A DNA stretch of 64,000 nucleotides, from NCBI GenBank assembly GCA_015680905.1, contig CM027377.1, positions 3,558,501-3,622,500 on the forward strand. Reading direction: 5' to 3'. The notes under the pieces were generated by a model. The model did no database searches, had not been told where the DNA came from, and saw only the letters and a list, made by a program, of their open reading frames with translations. Positions within the stretch are counted from its first letter, which is position 1; each line of letters opens with the position of its first letter. Shown here piece by piece: positions 46,101 to 57,654 of this stretch. This DNA is from Coptis chinensis. Its lineage: Eukaryota; Streptophyta; Magnoliopsida; Ranunculales; Ranunculaceae. A program made the position numbers and the translations under genes.

Positions 46101-49100
46101 CGAGCCAAGAGAAGATGGTGCTTATCTGGAACTCCTATACAGAATTCAATTGATGATCTGTTCAGCTACTTTAGATTTTTGAAATACGACCCCTATGCTG
46201 TTTTTGGTACTTTCTGCATTGGTATAAAGCTCCCAATATCCAGAAATGCTAGTCATGGTTACAAAAAGCTTCAAGCAGTTTTGAAGACCATAATGCTACG
46301 CCGAACTAAAGGTGAGTTCCAATTATCTATTTGCAGACATTGATTTGAAAATAAAATAAAGTGTGCCGACATCACTGCTCCCCCGGCGCGCACTAATGAG
46401 GATCACACAACTTCCACTCTACAATACAATCAAAATCAAACTACTTCTACTACAGCCATTATTATAGTATGGGATAGTTTTTTTTGATAAGTAAAATTTA
46501 TTTATTAGGATGTTAAAAGGGTACAAATGCGAGAGAGAAACTCACTTACATGGTACAACCAGATGCCTCCCGAGACCTAATGCCCATTCTAAGAATCTAA
46601 GGTTATGCCCTATAACGATCCCAATATCCCAATTACAAGTTCTCGACTAACTACATCCGGAAGTTAGATGAGAGATCCCACTTTTTACCCCTATCTCTAA
46701 CTAATACATCATTGCTAGCGATATATTCAGTTAGTCTACAAGATTATCATCGTGTTTCCTCTCCATGATAGGCTGATTATTGTCCGAATCAAACCCCATT
46801 GTTTGCCCAATCCCACACTCCTTTCTATTATTTCTATGTAATTTCCCAAAAAGTTTTTCAAGACCGTATTTCTATAGTATGGGATAGTTGTTACATGTCT
46901 GAAAGTCTATTGCCTCCCACTTGTGTGCAGATATCGTAGTTCTTTAACTTCATAAGATGTCTTTCTCAATATGGTTCCTTTCATTTGACCGCTATAACAT
47001 TTTACAGCTCATACCAAGTGCAAGATGCTGCACGAATGTGTGTTTGGTTTTGTTGGTTATCATGTCCATTCACATCATAGATGGTGATAATTTATGTCGT
47101 TACCTCTTAATCCTATCTAAACTTTGGGTAGACCCAAAATTAAGAAACTAATTGATTTTGAAAAGGAGACAATAACAAGAACTCAATTCACTTAATAAAA
47201 CAGCAAAGAACTTTTACAATGTTACCAATTGGTTTTCCAGATCCTTGGTATTGCTATGTCCTAGTGAGTTCTCTCTCTCTCTCTCTCTCTAGATTACAAA
47301 AAGTATTCTTGCTGGGAATTCTTCTCCCCGTGTCTTGCAATGAAGGACAATAGGCCCTTATATAGGCCTAATAACAGATTTCTTAACCTTGAAGACTTCA
47401 AATCTGTCTTCAATTCAGAATTGAACTCTTAGTTATAATCTTTGTCCTTTTTCTGAAAACTATTTACTTAGCCACCAAGCCTCCCACTTATTGACAAAAC
47501 TATTGTCAATATTGTGATTGGTGAAGCTTGAGATTAGCTGGCTTCTCTCAGGTTGCTTGACTGTCCATAAGCTTTCTTGCTAATAAAACTTCACTGCCAA
47601 GGAAACTTGCTGGTTAAGTAACCAGCTGAATTCCTCATGCCACCTTAGGTGTTCCTTCTTCTAGTTTTAATTAGTGGATTAAGCAGAAATGGTACCCACT
47701 AATCAGATAATAACCAAGTCACTATTGATGTGTGCAAACTCTTGCAATGCAGAAAGAGCGCATGACAAAACATGTGTCTGCTAACATGTCAGCTGCTTCA
47801 CTAATAACTTATTTTCTTACTTGATTGAACGTTGTTAAGATGTTAAATATGCATGAAAGCCATTTCTTTAGTGCCTTGACTAGGTGAAGGAATACAGGGG
47901 AAACGTATTTCATGGGATTCATTGTTGGGCACAGAGTAGTTTAGACCTACGGATGTGCAGCTCTGCTCATTTTTGACTCATTGTTGTGTTTCTGTTTCCA
48001 TGTTTAATACAATAAGTTGATCTGATCGCAACATACAGTTTATTTCCTGTATGTTCTGTGGTTCCTAGCTTTGGAATCTTATGGAAGCTAAAACTCTTAC
48101 TAGTATTATTACCGAATGATTAGTGGAACGAGTTACTTGTACTAAACTGTATCATTTTCTTGTTTTACACATTACAAGATGATATACTTAAGCAATGTGT
48201 ATGCATTCTGGGAGCCATTTTTATAGTCACAGTTATTAGATGCTTAATGTCAATCTTCTTTATTGTTTTCATGTAGGAACACTGCTCGATGGGGAACCTA
48301 TTATTAATATACCGCCCAAATCAATATTGTTGATGAAAGTGGATTTTTCTATTGAAGAGAGGGACTTCTATAATAAACTAGAAGCAGATTCACGCTCACA
48401 GTTCAAGGTACCTTGCAATTTTTTCACATCTAATTCTCAGTATGCTGAGATGAATTATTTTCTTAACAATTAAACTGTCCATTTGTCAATATGCAACAAT
48501 TTTGCATTTTGAAACTGATCACATTATTTTAAATTTGTTATGCACTTTTGTATTACTTTTAGAGCAGTTGGAGGCTTACCCCTCAAGGTTTGCCTTGGTT
48601 GGAGGTGTACCAGAAACCTGTTTACTTCTCTTTCCTTTTGGAGGTCATTGATTATTCAAGGACACCTTTACTTCAGGGTTTATGTTTTGCGAGGATGTGT
48701 TATATTGTTTCTGATGCATCCTAGGGTTGATCATCTCCAAATTAGTTACTATTATTATTAGTATTTTAAGGAATTGAGTCTAATTAGTGTTTCTAGGTGT
48801 TTTTGGCTATTTCTATTTTTGGGGTTATTTTAATTACGAATTTAATGTTTCTATTTTGATTAGAATTGGTTTTAGAATAGGTTTCTATTTTCAATGTTGT
48901 AGAAAGTTATAAATTGAGTTGTAGGCCTTTGGCCATACTGAGAGTTGATGAATAATAAAGTTTTAGTTTAGAGAAAAGTTTTCTCTGTGTGAATTCTTGT
49001 ATGAGAGTTTGTGTTCTTCGCGAGGAACAAGGTTGTTGAACCCTGAAATTGATATAGATTTTGGAATTAGGTTCCAAAATCATATCCAGGTCATACGTGA

Positions 49101-52100
49101 CCATCAAATTGGTATTAAGAGCTAGGTTTCAAAGCTTCTGTTGCCTTTGAAGATCTTGGTTAATTATTTTTATCATTGAAGAAGATAAAAGAATTAGAGG
49201 GGGAAAAAAAAATTGATTCCGCAACTCTATCAAAGGTATATGTTTGTTGTTTCTTCTCAAAAAAAATTTGATTTGTTTTTTAGGTTTTTGTTTAAAAAAA
49301 AAAAAAAAAAAGTGGTAGTGTTCATTATACACGGTGTGCATTGTTCGTCGTGACTGTTTGCGTCACTATTCACTGCAAAATAATGGAGAATTATTGTGAA
49401 GATTGGCATAGAGATCATAGCTTTTGGTCTATGTGCACTATTGGTGGTCGACTATGTTCTTTTACGATTGATCCCAGTCGCAATGTGAATCTGATTTCAC
49501 ACATAGTAGTTGAGAAATTGAAACTACGAACATCTGGGAATAATTGCATGGTTTCGTTTTCAATTGGTAATATTGCCGACCAAGTTTGGTGTGATATAGC
49601 TGACATGGATGAATGTCACTTTTTGTTGGGTACCTCATGGCAGCTAGACACAGATGCAATTTTTGATGAGCAATACAATGGCTACAGTCTTTGGTTCAAG
49701 TGCAACAGATATCATCTTCTTTCCTCTCGCCCGTGTATGACAAAAGAACAGTTTGAATCTGTATGTTGGCTATCAAGAGTCTATGGAGGAATTTGAGAAC
49801 CAAGGGTGTCGACATCCTTTTGATTTTGTTGATATATTTGCAGAAAAAGATGAAATTGTTCGCATGAAATTCCAATGTTCTACATCTTTTGATATTGGAG
49901 ACTTCTTTCCGATCTTTGAAGAACATTGCATGACGCCTTTGGCCCCACAACAGTGAAATCTGACCAAATCTATGAAGATCCTTTCTTGTGCAATTTTGAA
50001 GATTTCCTGTTCAGTACTCAATCCTTATATGATATCAACAGAAAATTTATGTATTTGAGAGGTACGCTAGTTGTCAAAGAAAATATTTTAGTCTAAACTT
50101 CGGGGGTGAATCTATTCTTACAAAGGAAAGCTGCTGCAAAGTAAAGAAATAGAGTTTGAAGAAGTTGCTAATGAAGATTCAAGTTCGAGGTCAAATTTTT
50201 TCGAACCGGGGGAGAATTGATGCATCCTAGGGTTGATCATCCCCAAATTAGTTACTATTATTATTAGTATTTTTAGGGATTTTTAGGAATTGAGTCTAAT
50301 TAGTGTTTCTAGTTGTTTTTGGTTATTTCTATTTGTGGGGTTATTTTAATTACGAATTTAATGTTTCTATTTTGATTAGAATTGGTTTTAGAATAGGTTT
50401 CTATTTTCAAAGTTGTAGAAAGCTATAAATTGAGTTGTAGGACTTTAGCCATATTGAGAGTTGATGAATAATAAAGTTTTAGTTTAGAGAAAGGTTTCTC
50501 TGTGTGAATTCTCGTATGAGAGTTCATGTTCTTCGCAAGGAACAAGGTGAAAAGGTTGTCGAACCCTGAAATCGACATAGATTTTGGAATTAGGTTCCAA
50601 AATCATATCCAGGTCATACGTGACTATCAGTTTCCGCCCAATCTTTTGTAGTTTTAAAACATTATGGTGCATACCCTTTTTGTTTTGTTAATTTTTATAC
50701 ATGTCCCAGTTATACAAAATTAGTCATTTGTAAAATTTATTCTGTTTGTTTCTCACAACATATATTTTTGTCATCAAAACTCTAATTATTTGCTTTTAAA
50801 CATTTTTAAAGTTGTAAAATTATTGTCTGTCAGAATATAAAGTGGAAATAGTGAAACTTCAAACAGAACAATACCTACTTTTAAGTGTCTCCTAGGAGTC
50901 AGTACCCTTGTGCTTCATATCATGCATTGCAAGGATTGTGCAATAATTTGGATGTTTCCAGTTCATGCGGGACAAAATTTGTCTCAACTCTCAAGTTTAT
51001 GCATCTCACATGTCTTCTTCCAATTTTTGGGTTGGCTTAGAATCCAGTTTCACCATTTTACTATGTTTGGTCAGTAGCTCCATCTACAATATGTTTATTA
51101 CTTTACTTACAGCTTTTACAACTCTTTTGTGTTCGATAGATCCCTTTAGCAATCAGGATTATCTGTTTCCTTGGATGTGCTTATTGAGGTTGTCTTTTTG
51201 AACTTCCCATTAATTTGACTAAAGTCTAATCATTGTCACTCCACATGTTCGGCTAGATTGTTGTTTCTTGATTCTACGTAATGCAAGATTGTGATGAAGA
51301 ACATAGAAGTGAATTAGAAGAATGAGATCGGGAGATCTCAAGTATATAATAAAGGAGAATAAGAAATTTTGAAGAAAAATAACTTATGTTCAGAAGAAAG
51401 TGAATAAATAGAGAAAATGAAGGAAAATAACAAATAAGAATAAACATCAATCCGTCATATACTGGTGGATGATAAAGTTGATTTTTCTCTCTTAGATAAA
51501 AAGAGAAAATTTTTGAAAACGTAATCTCAATAAAAACTTGTTTTCTATGCTATCTATAATAAGTAGACACTTCTAAATTCTAATTATATCCTTAAACGAA
51601 ATGACATTCCTAAAAGCATGAATAGAAACCTACTTTTCTAAAATAAAAAAATTAGAAAACTGTCTTACCTTCTTGTTCAAGGTTGGCATAGTCGCATAGA
51701 TAAAATGTCCGACATCAGGTCGATACTGTTACTATACTAGTAATTGCTAGAACTTTACTAGTGGGCATGCACATGCATTTTGTTCTTCATATGATCATAC
51801 CAAATAATTGTATATATATAACTTTTCGATATGCATACATAAAAATTTGTGGTTTTATATCACAGGAATATGCTGCAGCTGGCACACTGAACCAAAACTA
51901 TGCAAATATTCTTTTGATGCTTTTGCGACTTCGCCAAGCGTGTGATCACCCACTTTTAGTGAAAGGGCATGACTGTGATTCAGTTGGAAAAGCTTCTATA
52001 GAGATGGCAAGAAGACTTCCTAGGGACATGCTTATCAACTTACTCAATCGCTTTGAAGACCCGATCTGTGACTCTTGTAGTGTAAGTTTTTTTAATCTCA

Positions 52101-54488
52101 TACTATTTCCTGAGGTTTGTATCTTATATTTGTTTCTTGATGCTACTTAAGACATGTTAAGTAATTTTTTTTTAGTTCTTAAGAGAAATCTGTTTTTATT
52201 ATGTTGGGAATTCGTAATATTACTTTTCTAGTTAGTAAGTTGGAAGGAGAGGGGTGTACAGGTCAAGAAATTCTTATGAGCTTATATTATTGAGTCGTAA
52301 CTTGTGAGAGAATCAACCTAGTTATTACAAATTTACATTGGAAAATTGAGCCGTGGAAATATATGAACGAGTGGAATGGTATCACAATAGTTTCATCTGA
52401 ATTTAAAGATCTTACTTGCAGCAAAATTCGAGAGTCGAGACTAGGGCTGTGTTTAGTATAAAAGCAAAAGATTACAGAACAATTTATGTTTGATTCTGTT
52501 AAATACTGGCACTAGCCTTGAGGAGGATACAATTGGGTCATATCTCACCTTTCTCCAAATTAATGGTAGGGAGTCCACAACTGATTAGTCTTTTGTAGTT
52601 AGGCAGTGGAGCAAAATTTTGATCAAATTTAAATCATCCTTTTATTGTGAATTGGTAATAGGACCACCAACCAAGAGTCCAAGACATACCCTAAGCTGCA
52701 ACTTAATTATTGCCATCATGTCATGCGATTTCGACATATAATACTCGCTTCATGCCAGCAAGGCTACTTGTTTCCTGTTTGATCAACTCTTTGTGAGCTA
52801 TGGTCATTTACATCTTCCCCTGTTGCGATGGACTTTATTCTTTTTTTCAAAAAACGGAAATAGCTTTTATAAATATAATTTATTGGGAAACTTAGGATAA
52901 AAGAGGATTAAGACGTTTCCTTTTCCTTTCTGCTGTCTCTAGCATTACCAAAATCTGACAGTTTCAACTCAATATAACCAAATCATGCTCCCACCTTATG
53001 AGAAAAGTAAATTTTCCCCCTCCTTCCTGAACATCTGTGGCATCCTTGACACATTCTCATATCGATACTGAAGATTATACTGTATGGATTCTTTCGAGGA
53101 TCTTTTGCATATCATTCCTATGGCAGTTATTGTGATGTAATATTGCATTGTATTTCCTTTTCCACATTAGTATATCACGTAATCCAACCTTCCTGCTCCA
53201 GTCTTCTAATATGTGCTTTTACAGGACCCACCTGATCAGGCTGTTGTCACTATGTGTGGCCATGTCTTCTGCTATCAGTGTGTATCTGATCACTTAACAG
53301 GTGATGACAATATGTGCCCTGCTCACGAATGCAAAGAGCAACTTGGTACTGATGTTGTGTTTGCTAAAGCCACTCTACGAAATTGTATTTCTGGAGAGTG
53401 GCATGATGATATCACATGCTTGTCTGAAGTTGTGGACAATTCTCTAGCACTCCAGAATATGTATACATCTTCTAAAATCAGAGCTGCCCTGGAGATTCTG
53501 GAAAGATATTGTAAGCCAAAGAATTTGAGTAATGGAAGATATGGTTCAGAGGGACACCGTGGAAATTCTTGCTCTTCTGAAACCAAGTACTTAGAGTGTA
53601 GCAGTTCTGATGTTTGTGGTGCAATAGTCACCGCTCAACTGGAAAAACCAGACAAGGCTATCGTTTTCTCTCAGTGGACTGGCATGCTAGACTTAGTTGA
53701 GACCTCATTGAACCATTCTTGTATACAGTACCGGAGGTTCGATGGGACTATGTCTCTGGCTTCAAGAGATAAGGCTGTGAAAGATTTTAACAATGATCCA
53801 GAGGTCTGACTCTTGACTTCTACTCATGTGCAAGACTTTTAAGTGCCTTTATGGATGTCTTACTTGCAATTTGCTTCGAACTATCCTTATATGTTATGTA
53901 AGCTTCCTTCTCTTGCTAATTAACAAAATTAAATGCAGGTGACTGTTATGCTGATGTCATTGAAAGCAGGAAATCTTGGTCTAAATATGGTTGCTGCTTG
54001 TCGTGTCATTCTTTTGGATCTTTGGTGGAATCCTACTACAGAAGATCAGGCCGTTGACCGTGCACATAGAATTGGGCAGACTCGTCCTGTAACTGTTTCC
54101 CGGTTGACTATCAAAGACACCGTCGAAGATCGAATATTATCTCTCCAGGTGGAGTTCCTACTTTCCGCTAAATTTTTCTCTCTAATATGGGCATTGATTT
54201 TCTATATATATTTTAATCTGGAAAACCAAATCTTAATACACAAAGTGACATGCTGATATATTTTGTAAAGGTGATCACCACATGGAGATCATCAGCCAGT
54301 TAATATCAGCTATCCTGCCTATCCATAGGTACAATCATATAATTACGTAAATACGTTATTGAAATGTTTGACTTATTCCACAGGAAGAAAAAAGGAAAAT
54401 GGTTGCATCTGCGTTTGGAGAAGATCAGACGGGAGGTTCTGCAACTCGGCTTACAGTAGAAGATCTGAGATATCTTTTCATGGTCTGA
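43111..54488 (+). CDS. SNF2 ATPase with RING finger (CHR27/CHR28-like), apparent frameshift
   Basis: Exons are 43111-43270, 43361-43950, 45041-45112, 45198-45275, 45377-46311, 48277-48407, 51866-52081, 53225-53803, 53939-54148 and 54384-54488. They encode about 1024 residues of a Rad5/16-type SNF2 protein: [13 protein letters not shown] (Walker A across a splice), [10 protein letters not shown] (DEAQ box), [11 protein letters not shown] and LRRTKGTLLDG. A RING finger CDSC...CGHVFCYQC...CPAHEC follows, then helicase C with [24 protein letters not shown] and [12 protein letters not shown]. Arabidopsis FRG1/FRG2 (CHR28/CHR27) of this type act in RNA-directed DNA methylation. Near 45679-45681 one extra G (AAAGGTTACAG) breaks the frame between WARELDDK and [14 protein letters not shown]; all other joins are clean. 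The ATG at 43036 is also in frame, but a splice acceptor ends at 43044, so 43111 is preferred. Confidence 0.92.
44211..44582 (-). other. Unexplained antisense ORF, 123 residues, in a helicase intron
   Basis: The minus-strand frame is open for 124 codons inside the 1.1-kb intron of the SNF2 gene. It reads like real protein: [20 protein letters not shown], then [20 protein letters not shown], then [21 protein letters not shown] do not recognise the family. It could be a nested gene, part of a processed copy of another gene, or chance. Confidence 0.35.
46480..46872 (-). mobile_element. Non-LTR retroposon (truncated LINE or SINE) with 17-bp target duplication
   Basis: The 393-bp insert lies between two copies of TATAGTATGGGATAGTT (46463-46479 and 46873-46889). 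On the minus strand it ends ACTTATCAAAAAA, an A-rich tail. A long target duplication and an A tail are the marks of target-primed reverse transcription. No tRNA-type promoter boxes are visible, so a 5'-truncated LINE tail is more likely than a SINE. It lies in the 2-kb intron of the SNF2 gene and is antisense to it. The identical duplications suggest a young insertion. Confidence 0.85.
47150..47750 (-). mobile_element. Possible solo LTR (fossil), antisense in an intron
   Basis: Read on the minus strand, the stretch has a TATATAAGGGCC promoter-like core (about 47357-47368), then a leader with a GA tract, TTGTAATCT and a spliced-leader-like end, as in plant LTRs. Its ends and target duplication could not be fixed, so the call is weak. 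Confidence 0.3.
47271..47290 (+). repeat. (CT)n microsatellite
   Basis: Ten CT units lie in the SNF2 intron. Confidence 0.9.
48712..49106 (+). repeat. 5' LTR
   Basis: The 395-bp left LTR starts TGATGCATCC and ends GACCATCA. It contains an AATAAAG signal near 48953. Confidence 0.9.
50219..50629 (+). repeat. 3' LTR
   Basis: The 411-bp right LTR is about 95 percent identical to the left apart from small length differences. Confidence 0.9.
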
Positions 54489-57400
54489 ACATGAAATCCT
54501 GTTAGTTAAGCCTTCGGAGTCTGCTAGATCAGTCATTCATACCCATGGTTTTGCCCAAGCAAAGCTAGGTGAGAAACTGAGAATCCGATTCCAGACGTTT
54601 TATTTTTTTGTAAAGCAGTAGAGGATCCATATCCTTTTCCAAATATATGAGACGAAGTGACTTCTGGCTCTTTAACACTCGACTCATTCATTGCTCTGGA
54701 GCAACAGGTAACTAATTATTATCTAACTTATGGGCTGAGGTTTGAAGAGCAATTTTGTTTGTGTGAAATGCACATGTAAAGTACAGTAATTGTAAATAAT
54801 TTTTTTTAGAGATCTTAGCATTGGACATTTTGTACCATGTCCAATTATTTATTGCCATTGACCTGTCATGTTTTGCTAATCTAAAGCATATTCTTTTTAG
54901 ATGAATGACACATTGACACTTCTGACACATTGAACAGTGTTTTAGTAGGAGTTGGCCAGAAGACAGGACTGTGATGTTTAAAAACTGGCTTTAAAGTCAC
55001 TCGGAAGAGAGAACCATAGAATTGTGAGAGTTTTGATTTTGAAACTAAGAATTTCCAGATTTAATCATCAATGAGAAAATAAAAAGGCGGGAAAGAAGGG
55101 TATTCTGCTAGCAGGTGTTAGTCAAAAATATTAGAATCGGAATTAATATATTTAGATAACAAAGCAGTATCAATGTATCATAAGTGAAACCAGTTTCTAG
55201 AACCGCACCTAGAGTTTGTTATTTTAGTAGTTTTATAAGAGTATAAGACTAACTGACTAAGTGTGTGAGTTATGCTTGGGAGATAAAGGATTTCTGCATG
55301 TACTGATTAAGATCTGGGATGTTGCGCCCACGGTCTTAGGTTTGATATCCACTGGATTTGGAAAAAATGATTCCAAAGTTTCCAACTATCCAAAAAAAAG
55401 ACAACTACAACGAGGATTTCTGCCTGTGCAATTACTTGTTTGATAGACGAGCTGGAAAAGGGTGATATTGCAACATGTATTCTCACTATCCCTGGTTTGA
55501 AAACGGAAATTATAGGACAAATTGATTTTATTGACTAGCAAAATTGTGTTCTGACTTCCGAGGGTTTCAGTGGTGTTTTTGCCGATTGCCGATCAAAGCT
55601 GAAGAATGAGAACTGTTTAGGTACCTGAACCTGTGATATTTGGACTGTTAACATGTAAGTATAACTTACCTAGAGAGTTTAATTTTGACCTATATGTACC
55701 TAATCTGCTTGTGGTCATGTGAGTGCGAAATGAAATGGTATATGATTTTTGTATTTATTGATATGCGAACGCAACTTTGAGTCTTTGAGCATAAAAGAAA
55801 AGTCAAATTTTATTTTTCTCCTTTTCTTTTATGCTTTTTGGTATATCATGGGAAGACTACTTTCTTTTGAGGACTTGTGGCGACAAGAAAATGGTTGAAC
55901 TGAAAGGCTGGGGGAATGTGGGTACCCTTGTATTCATGAGTGAAGTGACGAGTGGTCTTCACCTTTATTTTTGTTCCACAAGTTGAATAACAAGAAGAAA
56001 GAGAAAAAACAATTCTTCCCGATGATTTATTTTGATATTGTTATTATTATGAGCATTCTTCGATATGGTGATTAAATACACACGCATTTTGATGATTGTT
56101 ATTTATCATCTCGCCATTTTATTATTATTATTATTATTTTGAGCCTGTCATAAGCAACACTACTATCTTAGAACGTGGAAATTTTGGAAACCTGCTTCGA
56201 TAATTTGTGCCACTAATATCTTAGTTGATAATAACTCTTCGATTTTCTTAGTGTATGGTTTCGTATTAGTTGATTTACTGAAAGAAAATTTTCCTTTACA
56301 ATTCTAATCTGGCTGCTTAAAATGTGAATAAAGTTAGAATTCAGTTTCGTAAATCCAACTCTCGAATGCCCATAGCTTTGTACTGTTTTTGTACGATTGA
56401 TTAGATTCCCTGATCATTTCCTGTCACACAATCAAGTGCTTTGGCCAGCTTTTATAATTTAATGCATGATTTACAGCCTTAAAGCGAAGTAATGTATATC
56501 CATTGTGTGATCCTAATTCCCAAGAATATTTTGTAATGTTTTTGATGATTCTCATCCCTTTTTCCAGTTCCAACCCAACTTTTGAACTTTCGTGGGCGTC
56601 TAAACTCTAAAGAACTACAATAAGCGCAAGACTTAGTGAATGGTTTGGACTTCGGGGAGATGCTACCCTTCTAAATTTTAGTAATTGACTACTGCAAAGT
56701 GCAAACAAATGTGTATCGGAGGCAATAATAAAATCTCTCGCTTTTTGAAAGTAATTTATATTTGATATTTTCTTTGGTTACTTTGAACGGTAGGGCCAAC
56801 ACCACAGTGATTATTTCACATGTCCCAGGCGGGTGGTGGCTCTCTTACTCATGATGTTTGATTGTAAGACTTGATTGAGGGAGAGTTCACTTTAGACCAG
56901 AAAGATAAAGGGTGTTGGGCAATGAGAAATGTAGTGTACCTCTCCAACCAGGAGAGCCCGCAATAGATTCTACCATAGAGGACGATTAAAGTGGTCTCTT
57001 GGATGCTCTCATGTCAGATACGCGATTTACCAGGTGTTTTCTATAAAGTTGAGAATGACAGTGGGTGCTTTTGTGGAACCAATTTTAATCCGGATCATTT
57101 TAGAAGTTGAAAGAAAATGACAGTCGGGTATTCGCTTTTTAAAAATCCAAAATTCTATAGAACCAATTTTAATCCGGATCATTTTAGAAGTTGAAAGTCA
57201 AAATCAGTGTGTCGAATTTGGTATTCGTAAATCTAAACTATTAAAAATAATCAGAATTATGTATATAGGATGTACTTAAAAGTTAGAATCCCGCCAAACC
57301 TTAACGCTTCTAAAGCCTTGTAAAACATAGAAAAATCTGAATTGAAGGATATGGAACATGGAACTCTTGTTTCAACGCCACTGCTTGCCGCATCGATATG

Positions 57401-57654
57401 GTTCCTTTGCTTTATTGCTTAGCATTCATGCTTAGAGAAACTACTATAATCAAATATACACTGATAACTTGTGATAAGTGATGAGAGGGACTTCACTAGT
57501 AGTACTTTTTACACCACACTTCAAGTACCAGTACATCTGGTGCATAGACGATATAGTCTCATATTCTCCTAGTTAATATCTTATATCATACATTGGTTTA
57601 AACTATTGAGCCAACAACAAAACTTAGGTTGCACGTTTTTCTACTTTTGCGTTG
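54489..57654. other. Intergenic stretch
   Basis: It begins with the SNF2 3' UTR. ATT/TTA runs lie at about 56120-56142 and a 38-bp direct repeat at 57076/57160. I see no coding gene and no RNA gene. Confidence 0.5.
57076..57197 (+). repeat. 38-bp direct repeat, two copies
   Basis: An identical 38-base unit starting GAACCAATTTTAATCCGG lies at 57076-57113 and 57160-57197, 84 bp apart. Perfect identity points to a recent local duplication. Confidence 0.85.

Larger units (their letters stand above)
48712..50629 (+). mobile_element. Short, deleted LTR retrotransposon, Ty3/gypsy type
   Basis: Two LTRs (48712-49106 and 50219-50629), both TG...CA, enclose about 1.1 kb. GTTTC stands outside both ends (48707-48711 and 50630-50634), the usual 5-bp target duplication. 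A tRNA-Met-type primer site TTGGTATTAAGAGCT follows the left LTR, and a purine tract GGGGGAGAA precedes the right one. Inside, only a stretch resembling gag/retropepsin of Ty3/gypsy elements is seen (about 49400-49720, [19 protein letters not shown]-like and a [12 protein letters not shown]-like block). Reverse transcriptase and integrase are absent, so it is broken and non-autonomous. The LTRs differ at about 5 percent of sites, which suggests an age of a few million years. It lies sense-wise in the 3.5-kb intron of the SNF2 gene. Confidence 0.9.
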
